Below are positions 11,638 to 23,247 of a DNA stretch of 64,000 bases, piece by piece; within the stretch, counting starts at the first letter, position 1, and every line of letters begins with the position of its first letter. This DNA comes from Cyclina sinensis (lineage: Eukaryota > Mollusca > Bivalvia > Venerida > Veneridae). Below the pieces are notes generated by a model, which did no database searches, had not been told where the DNA came from, and was given only the letters and a program-made list of their open reading frames with translations. The translations under genes were made by a program, and so were the position numbers. Location of the stretch: contig JAAONU010000016.1 in NCBI GenBank assembly GCA_012932295.1, positions 31,185,290 through 31,249,289 on the forward strand. Direction: 5' to 3'.

Positions 11638-14600
11638 CTAGAAACAGAAGAAAAAAGACGTGTTGTTAAGTAATTTATGGTAAAGTTTTAATACCAGTAA
11701 CCAGACATCTTTTCAATTTAAACAGTTTGTCGAAAGCAGACAAAGTAAGATGTTCGATATTCTATAAATAACACGAATACTGCGCAAGACCATTTAACCA
11801 ATACTAATTTATTTATACTGGATTCCGGTAAACGTTACAAAAGATTATTTCGCTCTCGAGACAACAACGCAGATGGAACCAAACTCTCGAGAAATAAGGC
11901 AATAACATTCATTATACAACTGCTCCTTCGTTTTGCATAAGTATATAAACCGTATACCACATCTGTGTTCGTAGACAGATTAAAACATACATGTACTTAA
12001 GTTACTAACCTGCCTATGAAGACAGGTATAGTTTATGAGTTACCTTACTTGTACATTTGGATTCCATTTGGTAGCTACTGAAAACAATAAACCTCTACTT
12101 GTACTTGTAAATTTCATGCACGACATGTTCAAGACAAAATTATACACGTGTATAAAAATTTTGAATGTTATTACAGAACAATATCGATTATACTAAGGTA
12201 TTTTACATGTTTCTTTTTTCGTGTAAGATTCAAACATAACATCAACGTATTTTTTTCAGATTTGTGAATAAATAAACTTTCAAACATACACAAAAAACAT
12301 CTGTTTTGAAATTATGACTTCCTGTTTAAATCTGAATGCACTGGTACTCAGTAAACAGCAGATCTTTTATCTAAAATAAACATATAATTTATATTACATT
12401 TGAGGGTCAATCGGAAGTTACAGTTAACGTCATACCACGACACCATTTGGACAGGGCGGAGCGGGGGGGATGGGTGCTGGGTGAACTCACATATGTAAGC
12501 CCAATTGGCATTCGTTTCATATCATATGTGATATTCCGGGACTACATATGGCGGAAAAGAGGTAAAAATTGCATTTATGGTTAAATTGTGTGAAACTGGA
12601 TTGTTTTCTTAAAAATATCTCGATGCGGTTTGACCGCGTAGACACTACAGAATATGTACATGACTGTGTTTCCTTTCGCTGTAAAAATACTTGAAAATAA
12701 TGCATTTGTGCAAATTATGCCGTGGGAACTTAATTTATGCCGAAAATAGTACAGTGCACTAACATGTTGACTTTAAGACATAGAATGAAATTAATTTTCG
12801 GTAAAAAAATCTTAGGCATCCATATGTGATGTAAGGACTACATATGTGGGCGATGGCCTACAATGATGTGCCAGCATTTAAAAAGATCATGTGGTGATAA
12901 TGATACGCTTTTTTTTATTAATTTCATTTTTGTATCATATATTAATGTAAAATATTCAACCATAATATGTGACATAAAATATCATATTTAAAGTCACAAT
13001 GCACTGTATTTTCGACTTTTTCCTGTGTTACTTATCGAAACAAAAACAGGAATTTAAATATCCCGGTAAAATGAGGCGATCGTAAAACGTCAAATTTTAA
13101 TTAATGAATAAACTGCAAAATTTGATGTATTATTGATGCATGAAATATACTGGGGCAGTTCAAATTTGGTGGAGTCCGAAGGACTCTTCCGACACTTTGA
13201 ATCGCCCCATTGTATTTTTTACACCAATAATACATCAGATGTGGAGTTTATTCCTTATGTTCTCATTTATTTTGGTGAATTGCAACTGCAAAGTGGGAAA
13301 AGCGTGCATTTATGATAATTGAATAAGTATTAAAAACAGTTGTGCGCGCGCCTTAAGAAATTGAGGAGCTTGTCTAGTTGAAGTTAATGTTTTCTGTGAA
13401 ATACACTCAACAAAACAAATTAAGGGTCAAAGACTTATGACAGCAGTTCTTAAAGACATACCTTTTATACTTGCTGAAGTTTACATCCAACAAAAAGTCA
13501 TTATATCTGTGACCAGTTTAAACTTAAAGTAACATGTGATTCAAAAACACAGTAGCAGGATTAATTCTCAAAGACAACCCCTATCAGTTTTAAAGCGTTT
13601 AAGACTTGGTGGGTGGGGTAAACACAATGGATTATTTGAAATATGAAAACCAGTTAAATCTTAGAAACGGGTATGACCTCTTTGAGACAGCTGCGTATGT
13701 CCCAGGCATGCTCTATTGGGTTCATGTCTGGAGACCTAGCTGGCCATTCCATCCGTTCAACACCATGGTCGTCAAGGTACTGACTGACAATTTTCGCATG
13801 GTGAGCTGTAGCCCATTAACACGAGTTCCTGGCCGATTGCACCAGCAACTTGATGTGTTTGATTCTGAATGGAAAATTATTCTTACTTTTTAATCGAATG
13901 TAAGTCTTTACTGATCTGGTAGATCATAAGTGTCACCTAGAAAGCTGCCTTCTTGCCTTGGAGATTAGAAAGATGTAATTGAAACAAAATAAAACTTTAT
14001 TTGCATTTTTGGCCATCCGAGGTCCAGCAGCTTTGACAAATTACTTAACATTCATTTACCATTTAATATATGGAGACTCTCATATTACAGTTATCCTTCA
14101 AAGGATGCAAATCAGCTTGATACAGTTATAGTTATTGTTGTTTTAAAAGCATGTTTCTTTTTGCTCTTGTAAAGCGGCACACCATGTTGGATCAGTAGGA
14201 CGGAGTGTTTAAGTTTATGTCTCTCTTAAGCAAAACTGCAGTACTTTTTTAAAAACCTTTTTCAAATTCTTCTGATTTTTATGATCTGTAGCAAAACAAT
14301 TACAGGTATTTAAGGACAGCACAATACCAGAGGCATAACTGTTTCTGGTGGATCACAAGTATGTTACAGATTATACACTTACCGTATTTGACAGATATGT
14401 TAATATGTGATTTTGACACAACATGCAAGGCAAAACTCGGGGTATTAACATAACCGATCTCACACCATACAAAACAAATACCAATAAAAAGCATTTAAAA
14501 GCATGCATGTTTGGAGTATTAAGAATATCGAGAACATTTTATTACTTTAATTGTCGTGCTTGCACGGGCTCCCATCTGGTAATAGCAATATAATGATAAA

Positions 14601-17291
14601 TGATAAACCTCGTGCTAATGCTATCGAGGTACGTTTATACCGTTACAGCCTTTACCACAGACACTTGGGGTAAAGAAATAGTACTTGTTTCACAAATGCG
14701 AAGACATAAGGCACTCATATACCAAGTTTGGTGCCTGTCTGAGAACGTTTCAAAAATTGCTAAAATTCACGAATTTGCATTATAAATATGAAGATATAAA
14801 TGTTTGTCACATGTAAACATTCAACACGCGTTGATTTACATCGCGTATTTTTCTCGTTCAAAGTAGTACTGATGTCATGCGACGCAGAAATGATTTATCT
14901 TCACGATCATGTAACTCAAAATACCTGTTATCATTGTTTGCCAGCACAATTCGTAGCGAAACACCAAATTTTCACAAAATTTCCTTCATTTACACAATCT
15001 TTCGAGAATTAGTCTGCTTGAAGAGAATTATAATCAAAGAGAACATATTCTGTGAGGAAACTGTCAAGTGTGCAGACTTAAAAATCACTTTAAACATCAT
15101 AAAAACTATCAAAAAATAAAAAGAGAGTATTGCTGTTTTAAAATCAGTCAGTGTTTATTGGTGAACATTTTTTGTTTTAATTTTGAAATGTCAGTGCAAG
15201 GAAGAAAAAAAATCGATTTACATAGTGATTACCGCATGGGTTCTTCTAGTTCCTACGTGTACCGCGCCGTGCATTAAAGAACTAGGGAAGTTAGGAACCA
15301 GCAGAGTACCTGTCGAAAGATTGTGTAAATTGATGAAAAAACGTTGAAATTCGAAAGAAATTAGATGTTTTCTCTTGGCTAATTCTCACAGCGGGTCTTT
15401 TCGTGTACATAATCCTGAAGATAAATCATTTCTGCGTCGAAGGACACCAGCGGTGAGTGTGAATATTGCTGAACGAGTAAAATACGCGGTGTAATTCGAC
15501 GCGTGTTGACAATTTTCGAAAGACAAACATTTATATCTTTATATTTATAATGCAAATTCGTGAATTTTAGCAATTTTTGAAACGTTCTCAGACAGGCACC
15601 AAACTTGGTATATGAGTGCCTTATGTCTTCGCATTTGTGAAACAAGTACTATTTCTTTACCCCAAGTGTCTGTCGCCTTTACTGGTATCATCGATACGGC
15701 CTAAAAACGTGTATGTAGTAACGGTACCTTAAAATAGAAATAATGATAATAAAAAAAGAGTTATAATAAATAGATCTGAAATTTTATCGAAGGTTGTAAA
15801 AAGTTTCGAATGAAGTATTAAATAATACGGCGCAAAAAGTCATTTATGTCAGTTTTTATAAAATTTGCACAGCGAAGCAGTTACTATACCTTTTGCGACT
15901 GCTGTTGTTGGTTGTGTCGGGGTTATCGTTACTGGTTGCTCCATGGTTGTGGCTGTTATAGGCTGTTCCGTGGTCGTGGTAGACTGCTCCGTGGTCGTAG
16001 TAGTTATAGGATTCTGCGTGGTCGTGTTAGTTGTTGGCTTTTCCGTGGCTGTGATCGTTGTTGGCTGCCCAGTTGTCGTTGTTGGCTGCTCCGTGGTCGT
16101 GGTAGTTGTTGGCTTCACCGTGGTCGTAGTGGTTGTTGGCTGCTCCGTGGCCGTTGTTGGCTTCTCCGTGGTCGTTGTCGTTAATGGTTGCTCTGTAGTA
16201 GTTGAGGTTGTTTGTTGCTCTGTTGTTGTAGTCGTAGAAGTAGTAGTGGTTGGCTCTGTTGAGCAGAACCCGTCATACATCGGATCTGATGGTTGTTTAC
16301 AAGGTACAAATTGAAAGCAGGCTAACTTACCCGAAAAAGGATTGTCCCCATCAAAATTTCCACCGATACGTAAGGTACCTGGAAACGCAGTTGGTACATT
16401 TACTAGACTGCTATTGATTATTAGTTGAATTCCGGTGAGATTGGTAAAAATCTTTGGCCCCTCCTTACTCACGTCGAGCACACAGATTATATTGTTCCAG
16501 TCTCCTACTTCATGAACTGTAGAATCGTTGGCTGATCCATAACCCTCATATTTAAAAGTGAGTTTACCATCTAGGATGAAGATTTCATATTCTCTGATCT
16601 CACCTGCAACTTGTGTCCCGTCATAGGTGTGACTTCTATAATGAAGTATTGTGCCAGATGTTACATTGTCGAAATTTACATAAAATCGAAAGGAATAATC
16701 CGAGTTAGTATCATATATTTTCGTACCCGGTACCTCTAGGTCAACAAAAGAATCACTTTCTCCTGAAAATTTCATAGCCGATTTCATATCAACAGATGTA
16801 TATCCGGTCTCATACGCAATGTTTCCGATCGTACCCGACGTATTGTTTCGGATAATATCCGTCAAACCATCCCCTGTACCGAGCGGCCAAACAGCTCCTG
16901 GTGTTTCTGTGCATGGCGCTCTGCACCCTATGTAAACAGAAAAAGCCACGGTCATTTACCAACTATAATTTCTTTATATTGCTTAGTGTTCGTGAGATTT
17001 TTTTAAGTAATGTAGCAAAGAAATCATCTTACGCTTCTCAGTTTCTCAGTATCTCTTAAAGTGGGGAGAGGGGATGCTTACTCTGAAACCTTTGACGAAA
17101 ATACTACGAAGTATTTTGTTCGATGTTTTTCGATGTCAAAAACAACTCATACAGATATTTCTTTAGTAGAATGTTTCTAATAATGTGTTTAATATTAACA
17201 ATGTACTTGAACTAAATGCATGAAGAAATGTTACCAACCTTCAAGGAACACTAAAACACAAAACACTACCGTATATAGTTTGCCTTGCAGC
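11375..17291 (-). CDS. Secreted LamG-like / Thr-rich stalk / PAN-like protein A (about 450 aa)
   Basis: Coding exons 17291-17239, 16927-15890 and 11637-11375, joined by phase-1 introns. Exon 1 gives a hydrophobic signal peptide (LYTVVFCVLVFLEG). Exon 2 starts CRAPC, then AVWPLG, then a LamG/concanavalin-like beta-sandwich of about 180 aa with the landmarks AMKFSGESDSFVDL, GTILHYRS, DGKLTFKYEG, GDWNNIICVLD and RIGGNF...FSGKLACFQF. A stalk of about 110 residues follows, almost all Thr with EQP/EKP breaks, a typical O-glycosylated mucin-like segment. Exon 3 is a PAN/Apple-like domain with C-x3-C-x5-C spacing. Several N-glycosylation sequons occur in the LamG part. No transmembrane segment is seen, so it is probably secreted. 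Partner or ligand is unknown. There is no ATG in the first exon shown here: CTG sits where the paralogue has ATG, so the start is unresolved. Confidence 0.88.
13105..13262. repeat. Foldback hairpin element (~65-bp arms)
   Basis: The segment from about 13105 to 13171 is repeated inverted at about 13187-13262; for example TTTGATGTATTATTG pairs with CAATAATACATCAGA. The centre is the palindrome GAGTCCGAAGGACTC at 13172-13186. It lies in the large intron of gene A. The two ORFs here are arm translations. Confidence 0.85.
13690..13800 (-). pseudogene. Tc1-like transposase remnant
   Basis: The + strand reads ATGTCCCAGGCATGCTCTAT and continues in parallel with 23702-23790, the region encoding NPIEHAWDM in the 23.4-kb Tc1-like element. 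Only about 100 bp around the catalytic Glu region is recognisable and the frame is broken. It lies in the large intron of gene A. Confidence 0.75.
14640..15712. mobile_element. Foldback element with ~370-bp inverted arms
   Basis: About 14640-15010 is repeated inverted at about 15310-15712. A clear matching core is GGCACTCATATACCAAGTTT at 14709-14728 against its inverted copy near 15598-15617; ACACTTGGGGTAAAGAAATA matches in the same way. The spacer is about 300 bp and has no transposase. It lies in the large intron of gene A, so the intron transcript could form a long duplex. I could not define a target-site duplication. Confidence 0.88.
15890..16927 (-). CDS. Protein A exon 2: LamG-like domain and Thr-rich stalk
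   Basis: 1038 nt, acceptor GTTTACATAG, donor GTATAG, phase 1 at both ends. The first ~230 codons form the LamG-like domain with flanking Cys (CRAPC; LACFQFVPCK; DGFC). The rest (about 15890-16240) is the Thr/Glu-Gln-Pro stalk. The opposite-strand frames rich in Val and Cys-Trp are antisense shadows of the ACN codons. Confidence 0.93.
17239..17291 (-). CDS. Protein A exon 1: signal peptide, no ATG
   Basis: 53 nt, acceptor TTGTTTCAG, donor GTTGGT (weak but phase-correct). It encodes LQGKLYTVVFCVLVFLEG. The layout matches the paralogue's first coding exon (acceptor, one G, then start codon), but here the codon is CTG at 17290-17288. An upstream exon ending in AT would make a split ATG with the leading G; I did not find it. 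Confidence 0.7.
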
Positions 17292-19247
17292 CTGAAACAA
17301 AAAAGTATCAAATGTAAAATTTTAACAGTTACGCAGCAATTGCTCGTAACATAATGGCGACAAGGTTAAAATGACGTCACATCTTTTATCAATCTGGTAT
17401 TTCACTGCCATCGTATTTTGTTTTGGTGGGAGTGAAAACTTTTTATATTTACTCTTCCTCAACATAACTGTGCTTACATGATTTATCGTTCTTTCATATG
17501 CGAACACCAAGTAATAACCACTTCTGTGAAGAAGGCTGTATCTAGATTTCTTAGTTTCAAAAATACCGTGCTGTAATTGCATGTACATCTAGCATAATAT
17601 GTACTGCATAATTCTATATTTGTATTATATTATTCGTTCTTTGATTATTTTGCACATTTTTCACGGATGTATTTGTTATAAATAATTTTTCTTGAGCACT
17701 ACCAGAGAGAACATCAGAAAACGTATATTTCATGTTTTTTTTGCAGTGTACAGGAATTTCCTTTTAATGCATCCTAGATTTGACAGCTGTTTCTCGAAAT
17801 ACCCTATTTCAACAGCAATAATAATTTTCAGAGAGATCGTCTCACGCATAAAATATATCCCTTTTAATTTATAATTTCTGAAAAGGTATTGCAAAAAGTA
17901 ATTTTACATTTTAATTCACCCGATGGTGCAAGAACTATTGTAACTTCTAGCAGAAATTTACATCCACGACTTGGCAATTTTTCTTGCGTTATGCTTCCGA
18001 AATATATATTCATTTTGACTGAGCGATCTAGGGCAACCACCTTTATGCTTAGAACGAAACATCCGGTCCTTTATGTAAGGTATGAACCCCAAACAATATG
18101 TAAAAGGTAACGGAAATAGTTTTTGTTGCTACTTTACAATAGACCGGAAGCAGAACTGTTTGAGTGGCAAAGTATTGATCATTCCACGATATGTATACAT
18201 TTACTTTCCCGTGATCACCGGAAAATAACTCGAAACATGAAAACCTTATTCCGTGAAAATAACTATTATAGATATAGCAAAATGCATTCTAGTCATGTGA
18301 TCATTGTTAACGTTTAAGTTTGTTTACAGATAAATTTGATTACAACATGTATTTTGATCATGCATTCTTCATATTTCCCCACTGGTTTTACTAGGTGGCA
18401 ATTTGCTTTATACTAAAAATGAGGTTTTGGCTTTGAATTGAACACATTTCATGACAAAATGATCTTTAAATGGAATTGCAGAATTTGCGACAGTAATACG
18501 CAGAGTTTAAAGTTCAGACAGTAAATGGCTAGTTTATATATTCCAAGATAGCAACACTTAACACTAAGTACTTAATGAATAACCGACTACCAATGACCAA
18601 CAATTTTAATCAGTTTTTTAAAATCTGTTTATTTCCCAATTAATTGCTTATTTTTGTGTCAAAATATTGACTTTCTATTGTCATCTATGCTTATTTTTTA
18701 AAAGAATTACACAAACGAGGATGCAATGAATTAAAGTTCCAACTAATTAAAAAAGTGGACAACTGGCAAACAAATTGCCTTATTGTATGTAAACAGAAAT
18801 TTCACAGAATATGAAAACATAATTATAATTATGTATTTGAAAAATTCCAAGATAACAATTTGAAGAGCACACATTCTTTTTAGAACTGATAGTTGACAAG
18901 TTTTCGAGTATTCATTATAGGAAATGGCACAAAAAGAGACAATGCCATGTTTATGAGATCGAGCTCTTTTGTTAATAAATCTATTTATTGTCGATGCTGT
19001 CCTGCAATGCCTCAGTCGGTCGGGAAAAAGCATTTTGTGTTTTCCAAGTAAGTTTTTGTTGTTGTTTATTGAATTAAACCAAATGTAATGTTAATTTATT
19101 AAAAAAAATGTAGTTATTACATAAGCAGTAAACTAATATTATTTTTATTGGGTTTTATAATCACATATATGTATTTTAGTTTCATCCTTTACTACGTTAC
19201 GTTTTATTTTTCAGAAATAAATAATCTTAAACCGTTTTTATTTCAGG
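17292..19247. promoter_or_regulatory. Divergent intergenic region between paralogues A and B
   Basis: About 1.96 kb between the first recognised coding exons of two divergently transcribed paralogues. It should contain both promoters and any 5' UTR exons, since both coding starts follow a splice acceptor. No coding exon, transposon or strong core-promoter motif was identified by eye. Confidence 0.5.
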
Positions 19248-19299
19248 ATGAAGAGTCAAGTATATGTAATGTTACTGGTTGTCTTTATGCATGGTAAAA
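19248..19299 (+). CDS. Protein B exon 1: signal peptide
   Basis: It follows the acceptor TTTATTTCAG plus one G. ATG at 19248 opens 17 codons and ends in phase 1 at GTAAGT. The hydrophobic core YVMLLVVFM is short but adequate. A preceding acceptor implies a 5' UTR exon further upstream. Confidence 0.88.
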
Positions 19300-22200
19300 G
19301 TAAGTTTGATATTCTGTGAACTACATACAATTTTGAGTGTAGTTCTTCTCAAAACGAACTCTGATAAATATTTGCACCACCTGTGTGAACGAAGATACAT
19401 TTTTAGCTCACCTGAGTACAAAGTGCTCAAGGTGAGCTTTTGTGATCGCCTGATGTCCGTCGTCCGTGCGTGCGTGCGTGCGTGCGTGCGTGCGTCGTCA
19501 ACTTTTTCTTCAAACAACTTCTTCTCCTGAACTGCTGGGCCAATCTTGCTGAAACTTGGCAGGAATGTTACTTGCATGAAGCTTTACCAAAGTTGTTCAA
19601 ATGGTTTAGGTCCATTGCATTTCTAGGCCACAGGAGCTAAAAATAGATTTTCAAAGTTGGAACTTTAAAAATCTTCTTCTCCAGAACTACAAGGCCTGGA
19701 GCTAAGATAATTGGTATGAAGCATCATCAGGTGGACCTTTACCAAGTTTGTTCAAATCATGACCCCTGGGTTAAAAATGTCCCTGCCCCAGGGGTCACTA
19801 GTTTTACATAGAATTATATAGGAAAAACTTTAAAAATCTTCTTGTCTGAAACCACAAGGCCTAGAGTTTAGATATTTGGTGTGCAGCATTGTCCAGTGGA
19901 CCTCTACCAAGTTTGTTCAAATCATGGCTCCTGGGTCAAAAATGCCACCCCCCAGGGGTCAAATATTTTATATATAGGAAAAACTTTAAAAAATCTTATT
20001 GTCAGAAACCGCAAGGCGTAGAGTTTAGATATTTGGTGTGCAGCATTGTCTAGTGGACCTCTATCAAGTTTGTTCAAATTATGTCCCCTGGGTCAAAATT
20101 GGCCATGCCCCAGGGTTCTATTGATTTACATTTAGTTATATAGGAAAAACATGAAAAATCATTTTTCTCCGAAACTAATAGAACTAGACCTCAGATATTT
20201 GGTGTGGTGTATTGTGTTGAGAACCTTTACCAGTATTATTTATATGTTGGCCCCGGGGTCAAAATTGGCCCCGCCCCGGGGGCCCTTATTATGTAAAAAA
20301 GGCAATCTTTAAAAATCTTCTTACTGGAAACCTCAATGCCTACAGCTTAGATATTTGGTATGCAGCATTGACTAGTGGACCTCTATCAAGTTTGTTCAAA
20401 TTATGTCCCCTGGGTCAAAATGGGCTACGCCCCAGGGTTTTTCTTGGTTTACATATTGTTATATAGGAAAAAACATGAAAAATCATTTTTCTCCGAAACT
20501 AATAGGACTAGACCTTAGATATTTGGTGTGGAGTATTGTGTTGAGAACCTTAACCAGTATTGTTTATATGTTGGCCCCGCCCCGGGGGCCCTTAATATGT
20601 AAAAAAGGCAATCTTTAAAAATCTTCTTACTGGAAACCTCAATGCCTACAGCTAAGATATTTTGTATGCAGCATTGTCTAGTGGACCTCTACCTAGTTTG
20701 TTTAAAAAAGTCACTATGCGCCCCGCCCGAGGGGTCATAAGTTTTAAATAGCAGTATAGAAGAAAATCTTTAAAAATCTTCTTGTCTGAAACCACAAGGC
20801 CTAGAATTTTAAAATTTGGCATGAAGCAAGCTTTATCAAGCTTTTTGAAATTATTAGATTAGGTTAAAGGTCATGGAGGCTAAAAATAGATTTATCTACT
20901 GTTTCTCATAGAGCCTTCATTTATAGACCAATATCTTTGATATTTAGTGTATAGGTTCCTTGCATGGACGTCTACCCATGCGTAGGGTTTGAGGTCACTG
21001 GGTCAAGGTCAAGGTCACCATAGCTTATCATAGATATTTCTACTTTCTGTCATAGAGCCTTTATTTATTGACTGATATTTTACATATTTGGTTTGTAGGC
21101 ACTTACATATTTTCAATTAAAAAATGAAATACTTCTTAGCAGGAAACCTACAGCCAAAGTACTCAGGTGAGCGATCCAGGGCCATCATGGCCCTCTTGTT
21201 TCAAATTTCAGGAGTCCGTTGAGCATGATAAGATAAGTAAGTTATATCCCTCAGTCAATGTTCATGTATGTATGTTTTAATTGTTAACCAGGCATCGATG
21301 TCAATGTCCAGTTAGTCGAATTGAAAGAAGTGATTGTTTTTTACCATTTTTTTGCGAATTCACATCTTAGTTATTTAAAAAAAAATTAGAGCTATTTGTT
21401 TAGCGATTTCTCAATATCAGTTGAATAATACCCATTTCTTTGATAAATACCTTTTCAGGCTGTCTAGCAAAACAGTACAGTTGTTCATCCGATATCCCTG
21501 TCTTCGTGTGGCCTCTCCGGCACAGCACTGGTCTATTCGAGGTAATGGCCAACTCAACAGACGGTGTGCTTAACGATGTAAAGTTCATACCTCCAACATT
21601 AGAAAATCATTCAGCATTATCCTCTTCGACTGAGTTTACTGGTGGTCCAGAATCGTTTGTTGCGCTTAATGTTTCCTATAACGATGCATTTCTCGGAGAT
21701 TACACGATACAATTTTACGCTTTCTTTAACGATGTGTCAGCTGGAACGATTCTTCATTATGAAAGTAATGAACAAGACGACATCACTTATGTAGAAATGT
21801 TGCATATTTCAGTCATTAATGGAAACATTGTCATTGCGGTAAAAGAGTTTGGGTCTGTCACATATCTGACTGATAATATTATTCCCGGAGAATGGATCCA
21901 TATTATGTTTGAAAGAGATCTTAGTAAGAGTGAAGTTAAGCTGTATGTTAACAGAATTGCTCAAAAGGAGCTTACTGTAAACAAACAGTTTTCTGAAAAA
22001 CTGACGAAGGCTCCTGGAGTCCTGTATCTTGGCGGAAAACCATCCGTTACTCCACATTTTAGCGGCAGACTTGCCTGCTTGCAGATTATTCCTTGTAAAT
22101 CCACGACAAGTTTGGATTATGACAATTACTGCATAAATGCCTCAGTCGTAAATATATACACAACTGGATCGGTAAGTTCCACAACAGCACTGACCACAGG

Positions 22201-23037
22201 TTCGACAGTAACTACAACTGGCCAGGACCCTATCTCAACAGAATCGACAACATTACTGGCAACAGTATCTACAACATCTACGGCTAGTCCAACGACATTG
22301 AGTGCTCCAGACACTCCAAATTCTCCACCAGTACAACCTGGTATACTTTTCTCTGTAGTTCGTTTGCAATTGTTTAGTATTAAATATACTAAGAATATGT
22401 ACTGTTTCTTTAATATCAACCAGTTCGGTTGAAGCGCGTGAAAATCATTCTTTGCAGCTGTTAAATTGACATGGAATATCAAATCCATTTTTTAAAGTAT
22501 ACAACATGTCTATAAATGTAGAACTTCATTTTACCACCATGGTTAAGTTCAAGAAGAAACTAATTTAGAGAAATTTGAAGACAGACTACTTGAATTACCA
22601 TTCTTACAAAGAACACTTCTGTGTAATACTAATATGCGGGATGGAAGGGGAGGGGTTGAAGCGTTCAAGATTGGAAGCGTGGTAACAGGGACTTGCGATA
22701 ATATTTCTTTGTATCTCTGAAGTGAAATAACGTTTTTTTTATTCTTACACAGTCCTTTGTCTTTTTTTTCCCAGATTTCGATCGAAGTGTTTTGAATCAG
22801 TGCGTTCGTTATTCTGTGGTGCAACATAACGCTGCTTTTAGCGACCCAGGGCATATAATTCATACAGTTTTGGTCCCAGATGTTGTCAAATGCTCACAAC
22901 AATGTAACAAGTTCCAGCACTGCGTTGCCTTTACAGTTAAGCCGACAGTGTCTGGATACACCTGCAGCATTGGCTTATATACCCATTCTCTTACACCGCT
23001 AGAAGGATCGGTGTTTTATGCTCGCGTATTCAATTAA
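19248..23037 (+). CDS. Secreted LamG-like / Thr-Ser stalk / PAN-like protein B (398 aa)
   Basis: Coding exons 19248-19299, 21459-22340 and 22775-23037, all joined in phase 1. The start ATG gives a signal peptide, MKSQVYVMLLVVFMHGK. Exon 2 begins CLAKQYSC and FVWPLRHSTG, then a LamG-like domain with SSTEFTGGPESFVAL, GTILHYES, PGEWIHIMFERD, KLYVN, YLGGKP and FSGRLACLQIIPCK. A Thr/Ser stalk of about 65 residues follows, roughly half the length of protein A's. Exon 3 is a PAN/Apple-like domain (VKCSQQCNKFQHCVAF) ending TAA at 23035. No membrane anchor is visible, so it is probably secreted. It is the divergent paralogue of protein A, 2 kb away. A likely role is extracellular carbohydrate or protein binding; this is inference from the domains. 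Confidence 0.93.
19402..21201. mobile_element. Non-autonomous 1.8-kb element with internal ~160-bp repeats
   Basis: The ends carry a perfect 14-bp inverted repeat, GCTCACCTGAGTAC (19406-19419) and GTACTCAGGTGAGC (21159-21172). The left end folds on itself (AGCTCACCT/AGGTGAGCT), followed by a GTCC/GTGC tract at 19450-19498. The right end holds the palindrome GGGCCATCATGGCCC. Inside, a GATATTTGG landmark recurs at 19871, 20028, 20194, 20350, 20518 and 20656 (138-168 bp apart). No transposase is seen. It sits in intron 1 of gene B. Similar sequences are, to my knowledge, abundant in bivalves; the mechanism is unknown. Confidence 0.85.
21459..22340 (+). CDS. Protein B exon 2: LamG-like domain and Thr/Ser stalk
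   Basis: 882 nt, acceptor CTTTTCAG, donor GTATAC, phase 1 both sides, the same boundaries as protein A's middle exon. LamG landmarks run from about 21600 to 22100. The stalk from about 22150 reads TTGSVSSTTALTTGSTV and continues to the donor. Confidence 0.94.
22775..23037 (+). CDS. Protein B exon 3: PAN/Apple-like domain and stop
   Basis: 263 nt after a pyrimidine tract and CCCAG. Cys spacing is C-x3-C-x5-C with flanking Cys before and after. TAA is at 23035-23037. Confidence 0.9.
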
Positions 23038-23241
23038 GGATCGCTTTCGCAATACTTTAGTGCTTGTAACATAGTTTATAGAAAGATTGAAATATAAATA
23101 CTGGTGTCTTAACGATGCTAATATGACGCTGAATATATCTACTTCATAAGATAATTTTCTCTAAATCTATATCGCTGTGGTCTACTTCATTGTAAAGACA
23201 TATGTATTGTTGTGACAATATAAGTTTCTGTTATTTCGAAA

Positions 23242-23247
23242 AATAAA
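23242..23247 (+). terminator. Candidate polyadenylation signal of gene B
   Basis: AATAAA about 205 bp after the stop, followed by a TGTGTTTCTG T/G-rich stretch. Confidence 0.55.

Noticed and set aside
15846..16314. Plus-strand ORFs rich in Val or Cys/Trp/Arg opposite the stalk exon
   Set aside because: They are antisense readings of ACN Thr codons; the minus-strand frame has the signal, LamG domain and splice sites.
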